Positions 1-9,190 of a DNA stretch of 64,000 nucleotides are shown one piece after another. Source of the DNA: Streptomyces sp. NBC_00162 (GTDB taxonomy: Bacteria; Actinomycetota; Actinomycetes; Streptomycetales; Streptomycetaceae); contig NZ_CP102509.1 in assembly GCF_024611995.1 (NCBI RefSeq), positions 1,612,001 to 1,676,000 of the forward strand, in the 5' to 3' direction. The stretch's first letter is position 1. Each line of letters starts with the position of its first letter. The notes beneath the pieces are model-generated. The model did no database searches. It was not told the origin of the DNA and saw only the letters and a list, made by a program, of their open reading frames with translations. Made by a program: the position numbers and the translations under genes.

Positions 1-2
1 GT

Positions 3-200
3 GCCGAGGAACCGGACCTGGAACTGGCCCGGGCGGCCTGGCGCTGGCTGGACCGCACGGAGCTGTTCGCCACCAACCTCGACCCCGGACGGCACGGCCA
101 CGCCGACACCCCTGCGGGACTGGACGAGAACGCCCGCGTGTGGACCCCGGCCTGGCAACTCGGCCTGCCGCTGGGCCACTTGGCGATGCACCTGTTCTGA
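3..200 (+). CDS. 3' end of an unidentified protein (partial)
   Basis: The coding frame runs from base 3 to a TGA at 198-200 and gives the last 65 residues of a protein that starts outside the window. The fragment is rich in Leu, Ala and Trp and ends in LGHLAMHLF. Codon third positions are almost all G or C, which supports coding. I recognise no domain. The next gene converges on it from the other strand, with a short tandem repeat between them. Confidence 0.55.
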   Translation, partial: AEEPDLELARAAWRWLDRTELFATNLDPGRHGHADTPAGLDENARVWTPAWQLGLPLGHLAMHLF

Positions 201-212
201 GGACCCGCCGGG

Positions 213-290
213 GCCACACGGGACGGCCCGGGCTGCACGAGACGGCTCGGAGCCACACGGGACGGCCCGGGGCTACACAGGACGGCGGGG
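213..290. repeat. Four imperfect 20-bp tandem repeats
   Basis: Units at 213-232, 233-251, 252-271 and 273-290 follow the pattern gccacacgggacggcccggg; the first and third are identical and the other two differ at several bases. They lie between two convergent genes. The last unit supplies the stop codon of the minus-strand gene ending at 273. Confidence 0.7.
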
Positions 291-674
291 GCCCGGGGCC
301 TCCGCCGGGTCCATCACCAGGCCGGTGAAATCAGCCTCGTTGCGCTCGGCGCACATGACGTACCAGCGGGCGATCAGCCACATCACCGGATACACCAGCA
401 GGCCCAGCGCCAGCCACACCAGCGGCCCGGACGCCGCGCGCGGCAGCAGCAGCACCAGCGGCAGCGCCCCGACCGTCAGCGCGAGTGCGGCCAGCGCCCA
501 GATCCCCGCGCGCAGCTGGCTGCGCATGAGGGCCCGTACGTAGGTGGCGCCCAGGGTGGTCTGCTCGGAGATCTCCGAGCGGGCCGGGGTGTGCGCGGGC
601 GGCCGGCGGCGGGTGCCCCGGGGCACCCCGGTGACGATCTCGCGCCGGGGCGGCGACTGCTGGTCCTCGGCCAT
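273..674 (-). CDS. Small two-TM membrane protein (DUF485-like)
   Basis: A 133-aa protein starting at the ATG at 674. Residues 1-40 are polar and basic. Two hydrophobic segments follow (about residues 57-77 and 84-101) and a short polar tail. Size and layout resemble the small DUF485-type membrane proteins that are often encoded next to sodium:solute symporters in actinobacteria. No symporter is present here: the downstream neighbour is on the other strand, so the partner is either elsewhere or lost. Family assignment is by general resemblance only. Confidence 0.55.
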   Translation of the reverse strand: MAEDQQSPPRREIVTGVPRGTRRRPPAHTPARSEISEQTTLGATYVRALMRSQLRAGIWALAALALTVGALPLVLLLPRAASGPLVWLALGLLVYPVMWLIARWYVMCAERNEADFTGLVMDPAEAPGPRRPV

Positions 675-700
675 GGTGCCGGAGTCTACGCAGCGCCCCG

Positions 701-1558
701 CTATTTGAGGAGGCGCGAAAGCCGCCGGTCGGCGAGCGGCTTCCCGCCGGTCTGGCAGGTGGGGCAGTACTCGAGCGAGGAGTCGGCGAAGGAGACCGAG
801 CGGACGGTGTCCCCGCACACCGGGCACGGCTCCCCGGTCCGGCCGTGCACCCGCAGCCCGCTCTTCTTCTCGGCCTTGAGCTTCCCGGCGGCCACTCCGT
901 GCGCCCGGCCGACGGCCTCCCGCAGGGTGTCCTGGACGGCCGCGTAGAGCCGGGTGGTCTGCTCCTCGTCGAAGGACGCGGCCAGTTTGAAGGGGAGACC
1001 TTGGCGCGGTGCAGGATCTCGTCGCTGTAGGCGTTGCCGATACCGGCGATGACGCTCTGGTCGCGCAGCACGCCTTTGATCTGGCGCCGCTCCCCGCGAG
1101 CAGGGCCGCGAACGCGTCCCGGCCGAAGGCACCGTCGAGCGGATCGGGGCCGAGGCGGGCGATGCCGGGCACGTCCTGGGGATCGCGTACGACGTACACC
1201 GCGAGGCGCTTTTGGGTGCCGGCCTCGGTGAGGTCGAAGCCTCCCCGCCCGCCAGGACCACGCGCAGCGCGAGCGGCCCCTTGCCGGGGCGCGGCGGCTG
1301 GGCGGGCAGGGTGTCCTGCCAGCGCAGCCAGCCGGCCCGGGCCAGGTGGGTGACGAGGTGGAGCTCGCCGATCCGCAGGGCCAGGAACTTGCCGTGCCGG
1401 GCGGTGGCGCCGGCCGTCTGCCCTTCGAGGGCGGTCAGCGGCGGGTCGTACGTCTTGAGCACGCTCACCGCGAGCGGGAGGACGCGTTCCACCACCCGCC
1501 CGGTGAGGTGCTCGTCGAGGTACTCCCGCAGGGCCTCGACCTCGGGCAGCTCCGGCAT
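701..1558 (-). CDS. Fpg/Nei-family DNA glycosylase, three probable homopolymer errors
   Basis: Base-excision repair glycosylase/AP lyase. The start MPELPEVE carries the catalytic Pro2-Glu3, and the C-terminus has the zinc finger (CPVCG, then CPTCQ). The middle is in other frames: GGFDLTEAG near 1236, then IAGIGNAYSDEIL near 1060, then FKLAASFDEEQ near 990. Each switch is repaired by one extra G/C at a run near 1248 (GGGG), 1095 (GGGG) and 994 (CCCC). With three bases restored the gene is 861 bp (286 aa), the normal family length. All conserved parts survive, so I think this is one functional gene with sequence errors, though a real pseudogene is not excluded. Confidence 0.8.
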   Translation of the reverse strand: MPELPEVEALREYLDEHLTGRVVERVLPLAVSVLKTYDPPLTALEGQTAGATARHGKFLALRIGELHLVTHLARAGWLRWQDTLPAQPPRPGKGPLALRVVLAGGEASTSPRPAPKSASRCTSYAIPRTCPASPASAPIRSTVPSAGTRSRPCSRGAAPDQRRAARPERHRRYRQRLQRRDPAPRQGLPFKLAASFDEEQTTRLYAAVQDTLREAVGRAHGVAAGKLKAEKKSGLRVHGRTGEPCPVCGDTVRSVSFADSSLEYCPTCQTGGKPLADRRLSRLLK

Positions 1559-1657
1559 GGTCCCAGCCTGCCCCCGGCCCGGGGGAAACGCGAGCCGTGC
1601 CCGGGCGGCGGCTTCCCGGAACCGGGGTCCGCCCCGCACCCCGCCGCCGTCGGGGCG

Positions 1658-3703
1658 TCAGCCCACCACGAACTCGCACCACACGCACTTGCCGCTCCCC
1701 CGCGGCTCCACGCCCCACACGTCCGCCAGCCGGTCCACCAGCATCAGGCCCCGTCCCGACACCCCCGACTCCCCGGCCTCGCGACGCCTCGGCAGCGCGC
1801 TGGAGCGGTCCTCGACCTCCACCCGCAGCCGCCGTTCGAGACCGTTCAGGACCCGCAGGGTCACGATCGCCGGGCCGTCCGTGTGCATCAGGGCGTTCAC
1901 GATCAGCTCGTCCGCGACGAGTTCGATCTCGTCGGCCCGTTCCCGCGCGCCCCACGCCCGCACCGCCGCCCCGATCATGTGGCGCGCCGCCACCAGGGCC
2001 TCCGGGTCCCCCGGCGCCACGTGCTGCTGTAGCCGGCCGCCGCCCTGCGGGGCGTCCTGCACCTGACGGCGCAGCAGGAGCAGCGCCATGTCGTCGTCGC
2101 CGCCCCGCTCGTCGACGACCCCGCACAGCCGGTCGGCGAGCAGCTGCAGGTCCGCCGGTCCGCCGCGGACCAGCGAAGTGAGCATCTGGATCCCGTCGTC
2201 CAGGTCGGCGCCGGGCTGCTCCACCAGGCCGTCCGTACACAGCAGAATCGTTTCCCCCGGATCCAGCTCCACCGTGGTCACCGGGTACTCCAGGCGGCCG
2301 AACTCCGCCGAGAGGCCCAGCGGCATCCCGCCCCCCACCGGGAGTCTGCGGCAGTCCCCGCTCCGGGTGCGCAGCAGCGGGTCGATGTGGCCCGCGCGGA
2401 CCAGCTGGAGCACCCCCGTCGACAGGTCGGCCTCCACGTACGTACAAGTCGCGAAGCGGTCGGTGTCCAGTTCGTGCAGGAAGACGGAGGCCCGGGCCAT
2501 CACCGTGGCCGGCGCGTGGCCCTCGGCGGCGTACGCGCGCAGCACGATCCGCAGCTGGCCCATGACCGCCGCCGCGTGCGTGTCGTGGCCCTGGACGTCG
2601 CCGATGACGGCGCCGACCCGGCCTCCCGGCAGCGGGATGACGTCGTACCAGTCGCCGCCGATGTCCTGGCCCATCCGGGCGGAGCGGTACCGTACGGCGA
2701 TCTCCGCGCCCGGCACCGACGGGATCCGCCGCGGCAGCATCGCCTGCTGGAGCCCCTCGGCGAGGTCGTGCTCCTGCTCCAGCAGCATGGCCCGCTGGAG
2801 GCTCTGCGCGATGCTGCTGCCCAGGGCGACGAGCAGGTTCCGCTCGTCCTGGGTGAAGCCGTCCTTGTCCTGGTAGAGCAGGCCGATCGCGCCGATCGGG
2901 CGGGCCTGGGCGATGAGCGGCAGATAGGCGGCCGCCGAGATGTGCATGTACTCGATCTTCGACCAGAGCCCGGGATAGCCCGTGGCGAACTCCTGCGCCG
3001 AGTCGAGGAACCGCGGCTGGAGCGAGCGGACGACCTCGCTCATCGGGTAGTGCTCGTCGATGCGGGTGTAGCGCGTCCCGGGTACGAAGCTGCCCTCCGG
3101 GCCCTCGGCGACGAGGTGGATCCTTCCGGCCTCGACGAGGCCCATCACCATGCCCATCGAGCCGAGGCGTTCCAGGCCGTGGGCGTCGCCGAGCGCGTCG
3201 ATGACGTCCTGGACGGTCCGGGCGTGCGCGAGGGCGGCGGTGGTGCTCTCGACCACGGACGTCTGGCGGCGCCGCGCCTCGTCCAGGCCGAGGCGTTCCG
3301 CCGAGTGGCTGAGCTCCTCGGTGGCGTCCCGGACGATGCCGATGATCCGGTACGGGCGCCCGTCCGGGCCGCGCATGACGCGGCCCTGGGTGTGCGTCCA
3401 GCGCAGCCGGCCGTCGTGGCAGCGGATGCGGAAGTAGGCGCCGTAGCTGTCTTCCTTGCTCTTGAGGGCGCTGGAGACGAGGGCGTCGAGCCGGGCGGCC
3501 TCGGCGGGCGGCACGCGCGGGCCCAGGGACTCGGGCCGGCCGTCGTACTCGTGGGGGGCCGTGTCGAAGACGTCGAGGGCTGCCGCGTCCAGGTGCATGA
3601 GCCCGGTGACCAGGTCCCAGTCGAAGCTGCCCATGCGGTTCAGTGCCAGCGACCGGTCCGGGTGCGCGGGCCAGTCGTCCGGCAGCGATACGGAGCTCGG
3701 CAC
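1658..3703 (-). CDS. PAS-GAF-SpoIIE-HATPase serine phosphatase (RsbU type)
   Basis: Cytoplasmic regulator predicted to dephosphorylate anti-sigma-factor antagonists. GTG start at 3703 (681 aa) after a GGTGGA ribosome site. A PAS domain (about 15-125) includes RIIGIVRDATEE; a GAF-like domain follows (about 145-300, IGAIGLLYQDKDGFTQDE). Next comes the PP2C/SpoIIE domain with metal-site motifs GGDWYDVI, GDVQGHD and a late GGDDDMALLL. The C-terminal HATPase (about 560-680) has ELIVNALMHT and SGRGLMLVD. Having phosphatase and kinase-like ends in one chain is common in Streptomyces. It converges on nothing; the next minus gene upstream is the DUF6777 lipoprotein. Confidence 0.9.
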   Translation of the reverse strand: MPSSVSLPDDWPAHPDRSLALNRMGSFDWDLVTGLMHLDAAALDVFDTAPHEYDGRPESLGPRVPPAEAARLDALVSSALKSKEDSYGAYFRIRCHDGRLRWTHTQGRVMRGPDGRPYRIIGIVRDATEELSHSAERLGLDEARRRQTSVVESTTAALAHARTVQDVIDALGDAHGLERLGSMGMVMGLVEAGRIHLVAEGPEGSFVPGTRYTRIDEHYPMSEVVRSLQPRFLDSAQEFATGYPGLWSKIEYMHISAAAYLPLIAQARPIGAIGLLYQDKDGFTQDERNLLVALGSSIAQSLQRAMLLEQEHDLAEGLQQAMLPRRIPSVPGAEIAVRYRSARMGQDIGGDWYDVIPLPGGRVGAVIGDVQGHDTHAAAVMGQLRIVLRAYAAEGHAPATVMARASVFLHELDTDRFATCTYVEADLSTGVLQLVRAGHIDPLLRTRSGDCRRLPVGGGMPLGLSAEFGRLEYPVTTVELDPGETILLCTDGLVEQPGADLDDGIQMLTSLVRGGPADLQLLADRLCGVVDERGGDDDMALLLLRRQVQDAPQGGGRLQQHVAPGDPEALVAARHMIGAAVRAWGARERADEIELVADELIVNALMHTDGPAIVTLRVLNGLERRLRVEVEDRSSALPRRREAGESGVSGRGLMLVDRLADVWGVEPRGSGKCVWCEFVVG

Positions 3704-3728
3704 CGGTCCACCATGACACACGGGCCGG

Positions 3729-5011
3729 TCAGGCGCTCTCCAGCGAGAAGCCGGGGTCGGAGGGCGACTGCTGCTGCCCGTCCGGGACGCCATTGGGGTC
3801 GGAGGGGTCAGAGGGGTTGGTGGGGCCAAAGGGGTCGTACGGCTCGCCCGGGAACTCCGACCCGTCGGTAGGAACGTCCGACGGGATGTCGGAGGGGAAG
3901 TCGGAGGGGAAATCCGATCCGTCGGACGGCACGTCGGAGGGCAGGTCCGACGGCGGCTGCTGGGGGTGGCCGGATCCGACGGCAGGCCCGGACTCTGCTG
4001 CCTGCCCCCGCCCGGCGAGGACGGAGCGGACGGGGTCCTCGGCGAATCCGGCGGGCAGTCCGTGGCCGCGGGAGCCGGCACTCTCGGGCTGCCGCCGGGC
4101 GGAGCCGGCGGCGCCGTGCGGGCGAGGCTGTTGCGGGTGGGGCTCGGGCAGGGGTCGGCCGGCACGGTCCCGGGCGGGTCGACGGGCCCGTCGGGAATGC
4201 CGTCGGCCGGATCGAACTGGGGCACCACTTCCGGGGTCCGGTCCTGGGCGCCGTCGTCGCCCACCTTGCGCTCGATCCAGGTGTTGTCGGCGATGTTGAC
4301 GATGACCAGGTTGTTGATCACGTGTGTGGTGGGTTCGATGACCACGACCTGGTTGGGCTGGTAGCCGTTCCACGGGTCGCCCTTGTGCACCGGGGAGCCC
4401 TTGGGGGCGCGCGGAGACTGCAGCGGATTGCCGCAGGCACAGCGGACCCGGGGCATCCCGTGCTCGTCGATGAGGACGGCGGTACCGGCCTGGAGTACGG
4501 ACTGGAAGCTGTCGGCGGCGCCGTCGCGGAAGCCGTGGCTGGTGACCCGGGTGTCTGCGCGGAGCACGACGGGGGTGAGGCCGCGGAGAAAATCGGGGAT
4601 CTTCGCCTGTTCGATGTCGGAGGCCTCGGCGAATGCGCGCGCCTTGGCGGCATCGGCGGTCAGGTAGCGGACCTGCTGTTCCACGTCGCAGCTGCCGAAC
4701 CGCTGGGTACCGCCGTACAGGCCGGGGGTGGCCGCGTTCACCGTGCGGATGCCCTGTCCGGTCTGGTTGGGCAGCGGGGGCTGTACGGGGGCGGACTCGG
4801 CGGTGGCCGAGGAGGCCGTGAAGGGGGCCGGGCCCGCGGAAGCCACGGGCTGGAGGTGGACTTCCTGGCTCTCGGATCCCGCGGTTCCGCGCTTCTCCTC
4901 GGAGCCGCCGCAGCCCGCCGTGAACAGGCAGAGGGCGGCCAACAGCGCGGCGCCGGCCGGTGTGTGACGACGCGGCGCCTGACGAGGTGTCGGAGGTGTC
5001 GGTGCGTGCAC
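3729..5011 (-). CDS. DUF6777 lipoprotein, one probable frameshift error
   Basis: Secreted lipoprotein of unknown function. GTG start at 5011 follows GGGAG. Residues 1-36 form a lipoprotein signal ending in the lipobox LFTAGC. The conserved core (about 95-240) matches what I know of DUF6777: CDVEQQVRYL, IPDFLRGLTPVVLRADTRVT, VRCACGNPL and GDPWNGYQP. The tail is low complexity with many PSD repeats (SDFPSDFPSDIPSDVP) and ends SLESA. Core and tail are in different frames; one extra C in the run near 3971-3975 joins them and gives 427 aa. It may be cotranscribed with the phosphatase 25 bp downstream. Confidence 0.8.
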
Positions 5012-5086
5012 GTGGATCTCCCTTTTCGCCCCGGTTACTCCCTCTTGTCTGCCGCATCCGCGCGAGGGCCGCAACCGGAGCGCTTC

Positions 5087-5141
5087 TTGAACATGTTCAA
5101 GGAAGGTCGTAGAGTCACAGCCGTGAGTTGAACGCGTTCAA
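5087..5141 (+). promoter_or_regulatory. Promoter overlapped by twin palindromic operators (TetR-like)
   Basis: Two perfect 14-bp palindromes, TTGAACATGTTCAA (5087-5100) and TTGAACGCGTTCAA (5128-5141), share half-sites and are 41 bp apart, close to four helical turns. The first also supplies a -35-like TTGAAC; a -10-like TAGAGT lies at 5110-5115 with a 17-bp spacer. One operator would cover the -35 and the other the start of transcription, the arrangement expected for repression. The promoter points to the YndJ operon. The regulator, probably a TetR-family protein, is not in the window. Confidence 0.7.
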
Positions 5142-5183
5142 TGCATTCGGCTCATCCGATCGCACTCGGGAGGGGAGTCCGTC

Positions 5184-6083
5184 GTGACGGTACTGGTGAA
5201 CGTGATCGTCACCCTGGGCATGCTCTACGTGGTCCCGGCCGGCCTGCGCCTGATCGACCCGGTCGGGCTCCGCCGGACCGCCCGCCTGTGGCCGCTGCCC
5301 GCGGCCCTCGGGGCGGTGTGCCTGTGGCTGCCGCGCGGCGGGCTCGCCACCGCGCTGGCCGCACTCTACGCGGCGGCCTGTCTGGCCCTTGCGGTGAGGG
5401 GGTGTCTTGTCGGTCGGGCCGGCCGCGAGCCCGGCCTGACCGGCAAGACACCCCCTAAGGCCCCGGCCGCATTCCGCCGCGGCCGCCCGGCGGACATCGC
5501 CGTGGCCACCGCGCTGGCCTCGCCCTCGATCGCCGGGACCGCCCTGGTCGCCGAGCGCGCCGGTTACCGGCTCTTCGGATTCGACCTCGACATCCTGGCG
5601 CTCACCGTGCCCCACTTCCACTTCGCCGGATTCACGGCCGCCCTGGTCGCCGGGCTGGTGTGCCGGGCCGCGGCACCCGGACCGGGCGCGCGCTGGGCCG
5701 CGTACAGCGTCCCCGCGGGCACCCTGCTCGTGCTCCTCGGCTACTTCGTCGACGACTGGGCCGAGCTGGCGGGCGCGGTGGTCCTGACCGGTGGGATGTG
5801 GGCCGTGGCGCTGGCGACCTGGCGCGAGATCCGGCCCGCCGCAGGCGACCGGACCACGCGGGCGCTGCTCGCGACCTCGGCCGTGGTCCTGGTGGCCACC
5901 ATGCTGCTCGCGCTGTGGTGGGCGGCCGGTGAGGCCACCGGGATCACCCACCCCACCCTGACCTGGATGGCCGCGACCCACGGCCTCGGAAACGCCCTCG
6001 GATTCGCCCTGTGTTCGGTGCTGGCCTGGCGCCGGCTGACCGCAGCCCACCCGCAGACCGCCCGACAGGAGAGCACGCCATGA
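5184..6083 (+). CDS. YndJ-like multi-pass membrane protein
   Basis: A 299-aa integral membrane protein. GTG start at 5184, preceded by GGGAGGGGAG. About eight hydrophobic segments are visible. Motifs VPHFHFAGFTAALVAG and THGLGNALGF match the YndJ family as I know it; the biochemical role is unknown. Residues about 72-91 (GCLVGRAGREPGLTGKTPPK) are encoded by a large palindrome that looks inserted in frame (see 5398-5455). Its stop overlaps the next start as ATGA, so it is the first gene of an operon with DUF1990 and the lipase maturation factor, under the TTGAAC operators. Confidence 0.75.
   Translation: MTVLVNVIVTLGMLYVVPAGLRLIDPVGLRRTARLWPLPAALGAVCLWLPRGGLATALAALYAAACLALAVRGCLVGRAGREPGLTGKTPPKAPAAFRRGRPADIAVATALASPSIAGTALVAERAGYRLFGFDLDILALTVPHFHFAGFTAALVAGLVCRAAAPGPGARWAAYSVPAGTLLVLLGYFVDDWAELAGAVVLTGGMWAVALATWREIRPAAGDRTTRALLATSAVVLVATMLLALWWAAGEATGITHPTLTWMAATHGLGNALGFALCSVLAWRRLTAAHPQTARQESTP
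5398..5455. repeat. Large palindrome inside the YndJ-like coding region
   Basis: Arms 5398-5422 and 5431-5455 are 25 bp each, pair with only two mismatches and leave an 8-nt loop (ccgcgagc). The left arm begins gggggtgtcttgtcggtc. The element keeps the reading frame open. A hairpin of this strength inside a coding region is unusual and suggests an in-frame palindromic insertion. Confidence 0.7.
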
Positions 6084-6612
6084 CCCGCCTGACCAGCACC
6101 GGCCGGGACACCCTCAGCTACCCCGACCGGGGCGCGACGGCCCGCCGCCCGCTGCCCGCCGGCTACCACCACCTGCACCACCGCACCCGGATCGGCCAGG
6201 GGCGGGCCGCCTTCGAGGCCGCCGGGGTCGCGGTGACCACCTTCCACGCCCACCGGACCTCGGGAATGCGGGTGCGGGCGGACGCCGGGGCCGTCCGCCC
6301 CGGCAGCCGCGCGGTGGTCGGGATCGGCCTCGGCCCGCTGCGGATCAGCGCTCCGTGCGAGGTGATCTGGACGGCGTACGAGCCCACCCGCGCCGGTTTC
6401 GCGTACGGGACCCTGACCGGCCACCCCGAGAGCGGGGAGGAGTCCTTCGTCGTGGACATGGACGCCGACGGCACGGTGTGGTTCACCGTGACCGCCTTCA
6501 GCCGCCCGGACAGCTGGTACACCCGGCTCGCGGGCCCGGTGATCCCCTCCTCCAGCGCAGCTACGCGATATGGCTGGGCCGCCACGTGCGCAAGCTGGCC
6601 GCCGCCGCCTGA
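6080..6612 (+). CDS. DUF1990 family protein, one probable frameshift error
   Basis: A soluble 177-aa protein once repaired. ATG at 6080 overlaps the YndJ stop (ATGA). Family features include GYHHLHHRTRIGQG near the N-terminus, IWTAYEP and GTLTGHPESGEESFVV in the middle. After VIP the frame shifts to LLQRSYAIWLGRHVRKL; a fifth C in the run near 6543-6546 restores it. DUF1990 proteins are of unknown function and often sit in small stress or lipid-associated operons. Here it lies between two membrane proteins. Confidence 0.8.
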
Positions 6613-6632
6613 CCGGCCCGATACTGGAGGCG

Positions 6633-8071
6633 ATGGACTGGTTCACGGCGCCCGGGTACTGGCTGGGCCGGCTGGTCTTCCAGCGGGCCCTCGCCGGTGT
6701 CTACCTCTTCGCCTTCATCGGGGCCGCCCTGCAGTTCCGGGCCCTGATCGGGGCGCGGGGCATGCTGCCCGTGCCGCGCTACGTGCGGTACGTGCCCTTC
6801 CGGCGCGCCCCGAGCCTGTTCCAACTGCGCTACTCCGACCGGCTCTTCGCCGGGTGCGCCTGGGCCGGGGCGCTGGTGGCCGCGGCGCTGGCCGCGGGGG
6901 CCGGGGACGAGGTGCCGCTGGCCGCCGCCATGGGGATGTGGGCGCTGCTGTGGCTGCTCTACCTCTCCATCGTGAACGTGGGGCAGACCTGGTACTCCTT
7001 CGGCTGGGAGTCGCTGCTGCTGGAGGTGGGCTTCCTCGCCGTCTTCCTCGGCAACGCGCGGACCGGGCCGCCGGTGCTGGTGCTCTGGCTTCTGCGCTGG
7101 GTGCTCTTCCGGGTGGAGTTCGGGGCCGGGCTGATCAAGATCCGCGGGGACTCCTGCTGGCGCAAGCTCACCTGCCTCTACTACCACCACGAGACGCAGC
7201 CGATGCCCGGGCCGCTGAGCTGGTTCTTCCACCATCTGCCCAGGCCGCTGCACCGGGTGGAGTGCGCGGCCAACCACGTGACCCAACTGCTGGTCCCCGT
7301 TCTGCTGTTCACGCCGCAGCCGGTGGCCTCGTACGCCGCGGGGATCATCGTGGCGACGCAGTTGTGGCTGGTGCTGTCCGGCAACTTCGCCTGGCTGAAC
7401 TGGCTGACGATCACCCTGGCCCTGTCGGCCGTGGACTTCACCGGGCTCGCGGGCGCTCCCCGGCCGCCGCATCCCGGGCGGCGCCGGTGTGGTTCGTGGT
7501 CCTGGTCTGCGCCGTGACCGTGCTGGTGCTGGTGCTGAGCCGCCATCCGGTGCTCAACATGATCTCGCGCCGCCAGGTGATGAACCGCTCCTTCGACTCG
7601 GTCCATCTGGTCAACACCTACGGGGCGTTCGGCACGGTGGGCCGGATCCGCGAGGAGGTGGTGGTCGAGGGCACCGCCGACCGGGTGCCGCACGCTGACG
7701 GGGCCTGGCGCGAGTACGGCTTCAAGGGGAAACCGGGGGATCCGCGCGGGATTCCGCGCCAGTTCGCCCCGTACCACCTGCGCCTCGACTGGCTGATGTG
7801 GTTCGCGGCGCTCTCCCCCGGCTATGCGCGGGACTGGTTCGGACCGTTCGTGGAGCGGCTGCTGGCGGGCGACCGGGACACGCTGCGGCTGCTGCGGCAC
7901 AACCCCTTCCCGGACGCCCCGCCGCGCTATGTCCGCGCCCTGCTGTACCGCTACCGGTTCACCACCTGGCGGGAGCTGCGCGAGACGGGCGCGTGGTGGC
8001 ACCGCACGCTGGTGCGCGAGTACCTGCCGCCCACCCGCCTCGCCGACGCGGCCTGGTCAGAGCCCGAGTAG
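6633..8071 (+). CDS. Lipase maturation factor-family membrane protein, one probable frameshift error
   Basis: Multi-pass membrane protein of the LMF family, whose vertebrate members help lipases fold in the ER; the bacterial role is not established. ATG at 6633 has GGAGG six bases upstream. Motifs typical of the family: YLSIVNVGQTWYSFGWESLL, LRWVLFRVEFGAGLIKIRG and the C-terminal QFAPYHLRLDWLMWFAAL. The frame breaks after FTGLAGA near 7460; a fifth C in CCCC restores it and yields 479 aa. It is the third gene of the YndJ-DUF1990 operon and overlaps the tail of the convergent epimerase by 15 bp. Confidence 0.85.
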
Positions 8072-9040
8072 CGCCGCCTCCCGCTCCGCGTCGATGCCGG
8101 GCGCCGGGCGGTCGGAGCGCTGCGGGGCGACTCCGCCGAGGCTCTGGAGCCAGGCCCAGGTGTCGGCCACGGTCTCCTCGACCGGGCGGCAGGTCAGGCC
8201 GACAGCCAGAGCCTTGGACACGTCGCCGCCGGCCATGTAGTCGTGGGCCTCGCCCGCCGGTATCCAGATCGGGAGCTCGGTCCAGGGCTGTACGCCGGCC
8301 TGCTGGATCAGATCCGGATCGGTCCAGCGCAGTTCGGCGCGGCCGCCGGTGGTGCCGGCGCAGGCGTCCAGGAGGCTTCCCATCGTGGCGTGCCCGGCCG
8401 GGGAGGCCATGTTGTACGCGCCGCCGTGCCCGGCGGCGGCCGCGTCGAGGGTCCAGCGGGCGAGGTCGCGTACGTCGATGTACTGGAGCGGGAGTTCCCG
8501 CGGGCCGGGGGCGAGGACCGGGCCGCCGCGGGCGGTGCGGTTCAGCCACCAGGGCAGTCGGCCGACGTTCTCGTACGGGCCGAGGATCAGCCCGGCGCGC
8601 ACCAGCAGGGCGCGGTCGCCGAAGGCGTCGAGGGCGGCGAGTTCACCGCCTCGCTTGTCCTCGGCGTAGGCGATGGACTCGGCATCGGGCGAGCCCTCCA
8701 CCAGGGGGCCCTGCTCGTCGAGTCCGGCCGGCGCGGGATAGGCGTACACGGAGCGGCTGGAGACGTACGCGTACCGCCCGACCCGGTCGCGCAGCAGGCG
8801 GGCGCTGTCGCGCACGGCGGTGGGGGCACCGCCCCAGGTGTCGACAACGAGGTCCCACTCCCCCTCGGCCAGGGCGTCCAGGCCGCCGGGGGCGGTGCGG
8901 TCCCCGTGCAGGGCGGAGGTGCCCGGCGGGGGCGCGTGGTGGCCTCGGTGGAAGACGGTCACCTCCCAGCCCCGGTCGAGGGCCTCCTCGGTGATCGCGC
9001 GTCCGACGAATTCGGTTCCACCCAGCATCAGCAGTTTCAT
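8057..9040 (-). CDS. NAD-dependent epimerase/reductase-like protein
   Basis: A 327-aa extended-SDR protein with the N-terminal Rossmann motif MKLLMLGGTEFVG. Later motifs fit NAD-epimerase relatives: FHRGHH, YVSSRSVY with the active-site-type Ser/Tyr region, LILGPYE and YIDVRDLARW. No close pathway partner is visible, so the substrate is unknown. ATG at 9040. The frame is unbroken and third positions are strongly GC-rich. Confidence 0.85.
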   Translation of the reverse strand: MKLLMLGGTEFVGRAITEEALDRGWEVTVFHRGHHAPPPGTSALHGDRTAPGGLDALAEGEWDLVVDTWGGAPTAVRDSARLLRDRVGRYAYVSSRSVYAYPAPAGLDEQGPLVEGSPDAESIAYAEDKRGGELAALDAFGDRALLVRAGLILGPYENVGRLPWWLNRTARGGPVLAPGPRELPLQYIDVRDLARWTLDAAAAGHGGAYNMASPAGHATMGSLLDACAGTTGGRAELRWTDPDLIQQAGVQPWTELPIWIPAGEAHDYMAGGDVSKALAVGLTCRPVEETVADTWAWLQSLGGVAPQRSDRPAPGIDAEREAALLGL

Positions 9041-9190
9041 GTCCCTCAGCCTGTCCGGCGTTCCGGGGCGGCGGAAGTCATGATCGCTCTGAGCGATGAC
9101 GCTCACGGCGTAGGCGGTTCGGGAACCCGTCCGGGCGCGGCAGCGCCCCCGGTGCGGGTGAGCACGGGGGCGCGCGTACCGCTCTGCGGA

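Noticed and set aside
6561..7472. Long antisense open frames opposite the lipase maturation factor and many other genes
   Set aside because: They are shadows produced by GC-rich third positions; translations are rich in Arg, Gly, Pro and His with no domain.
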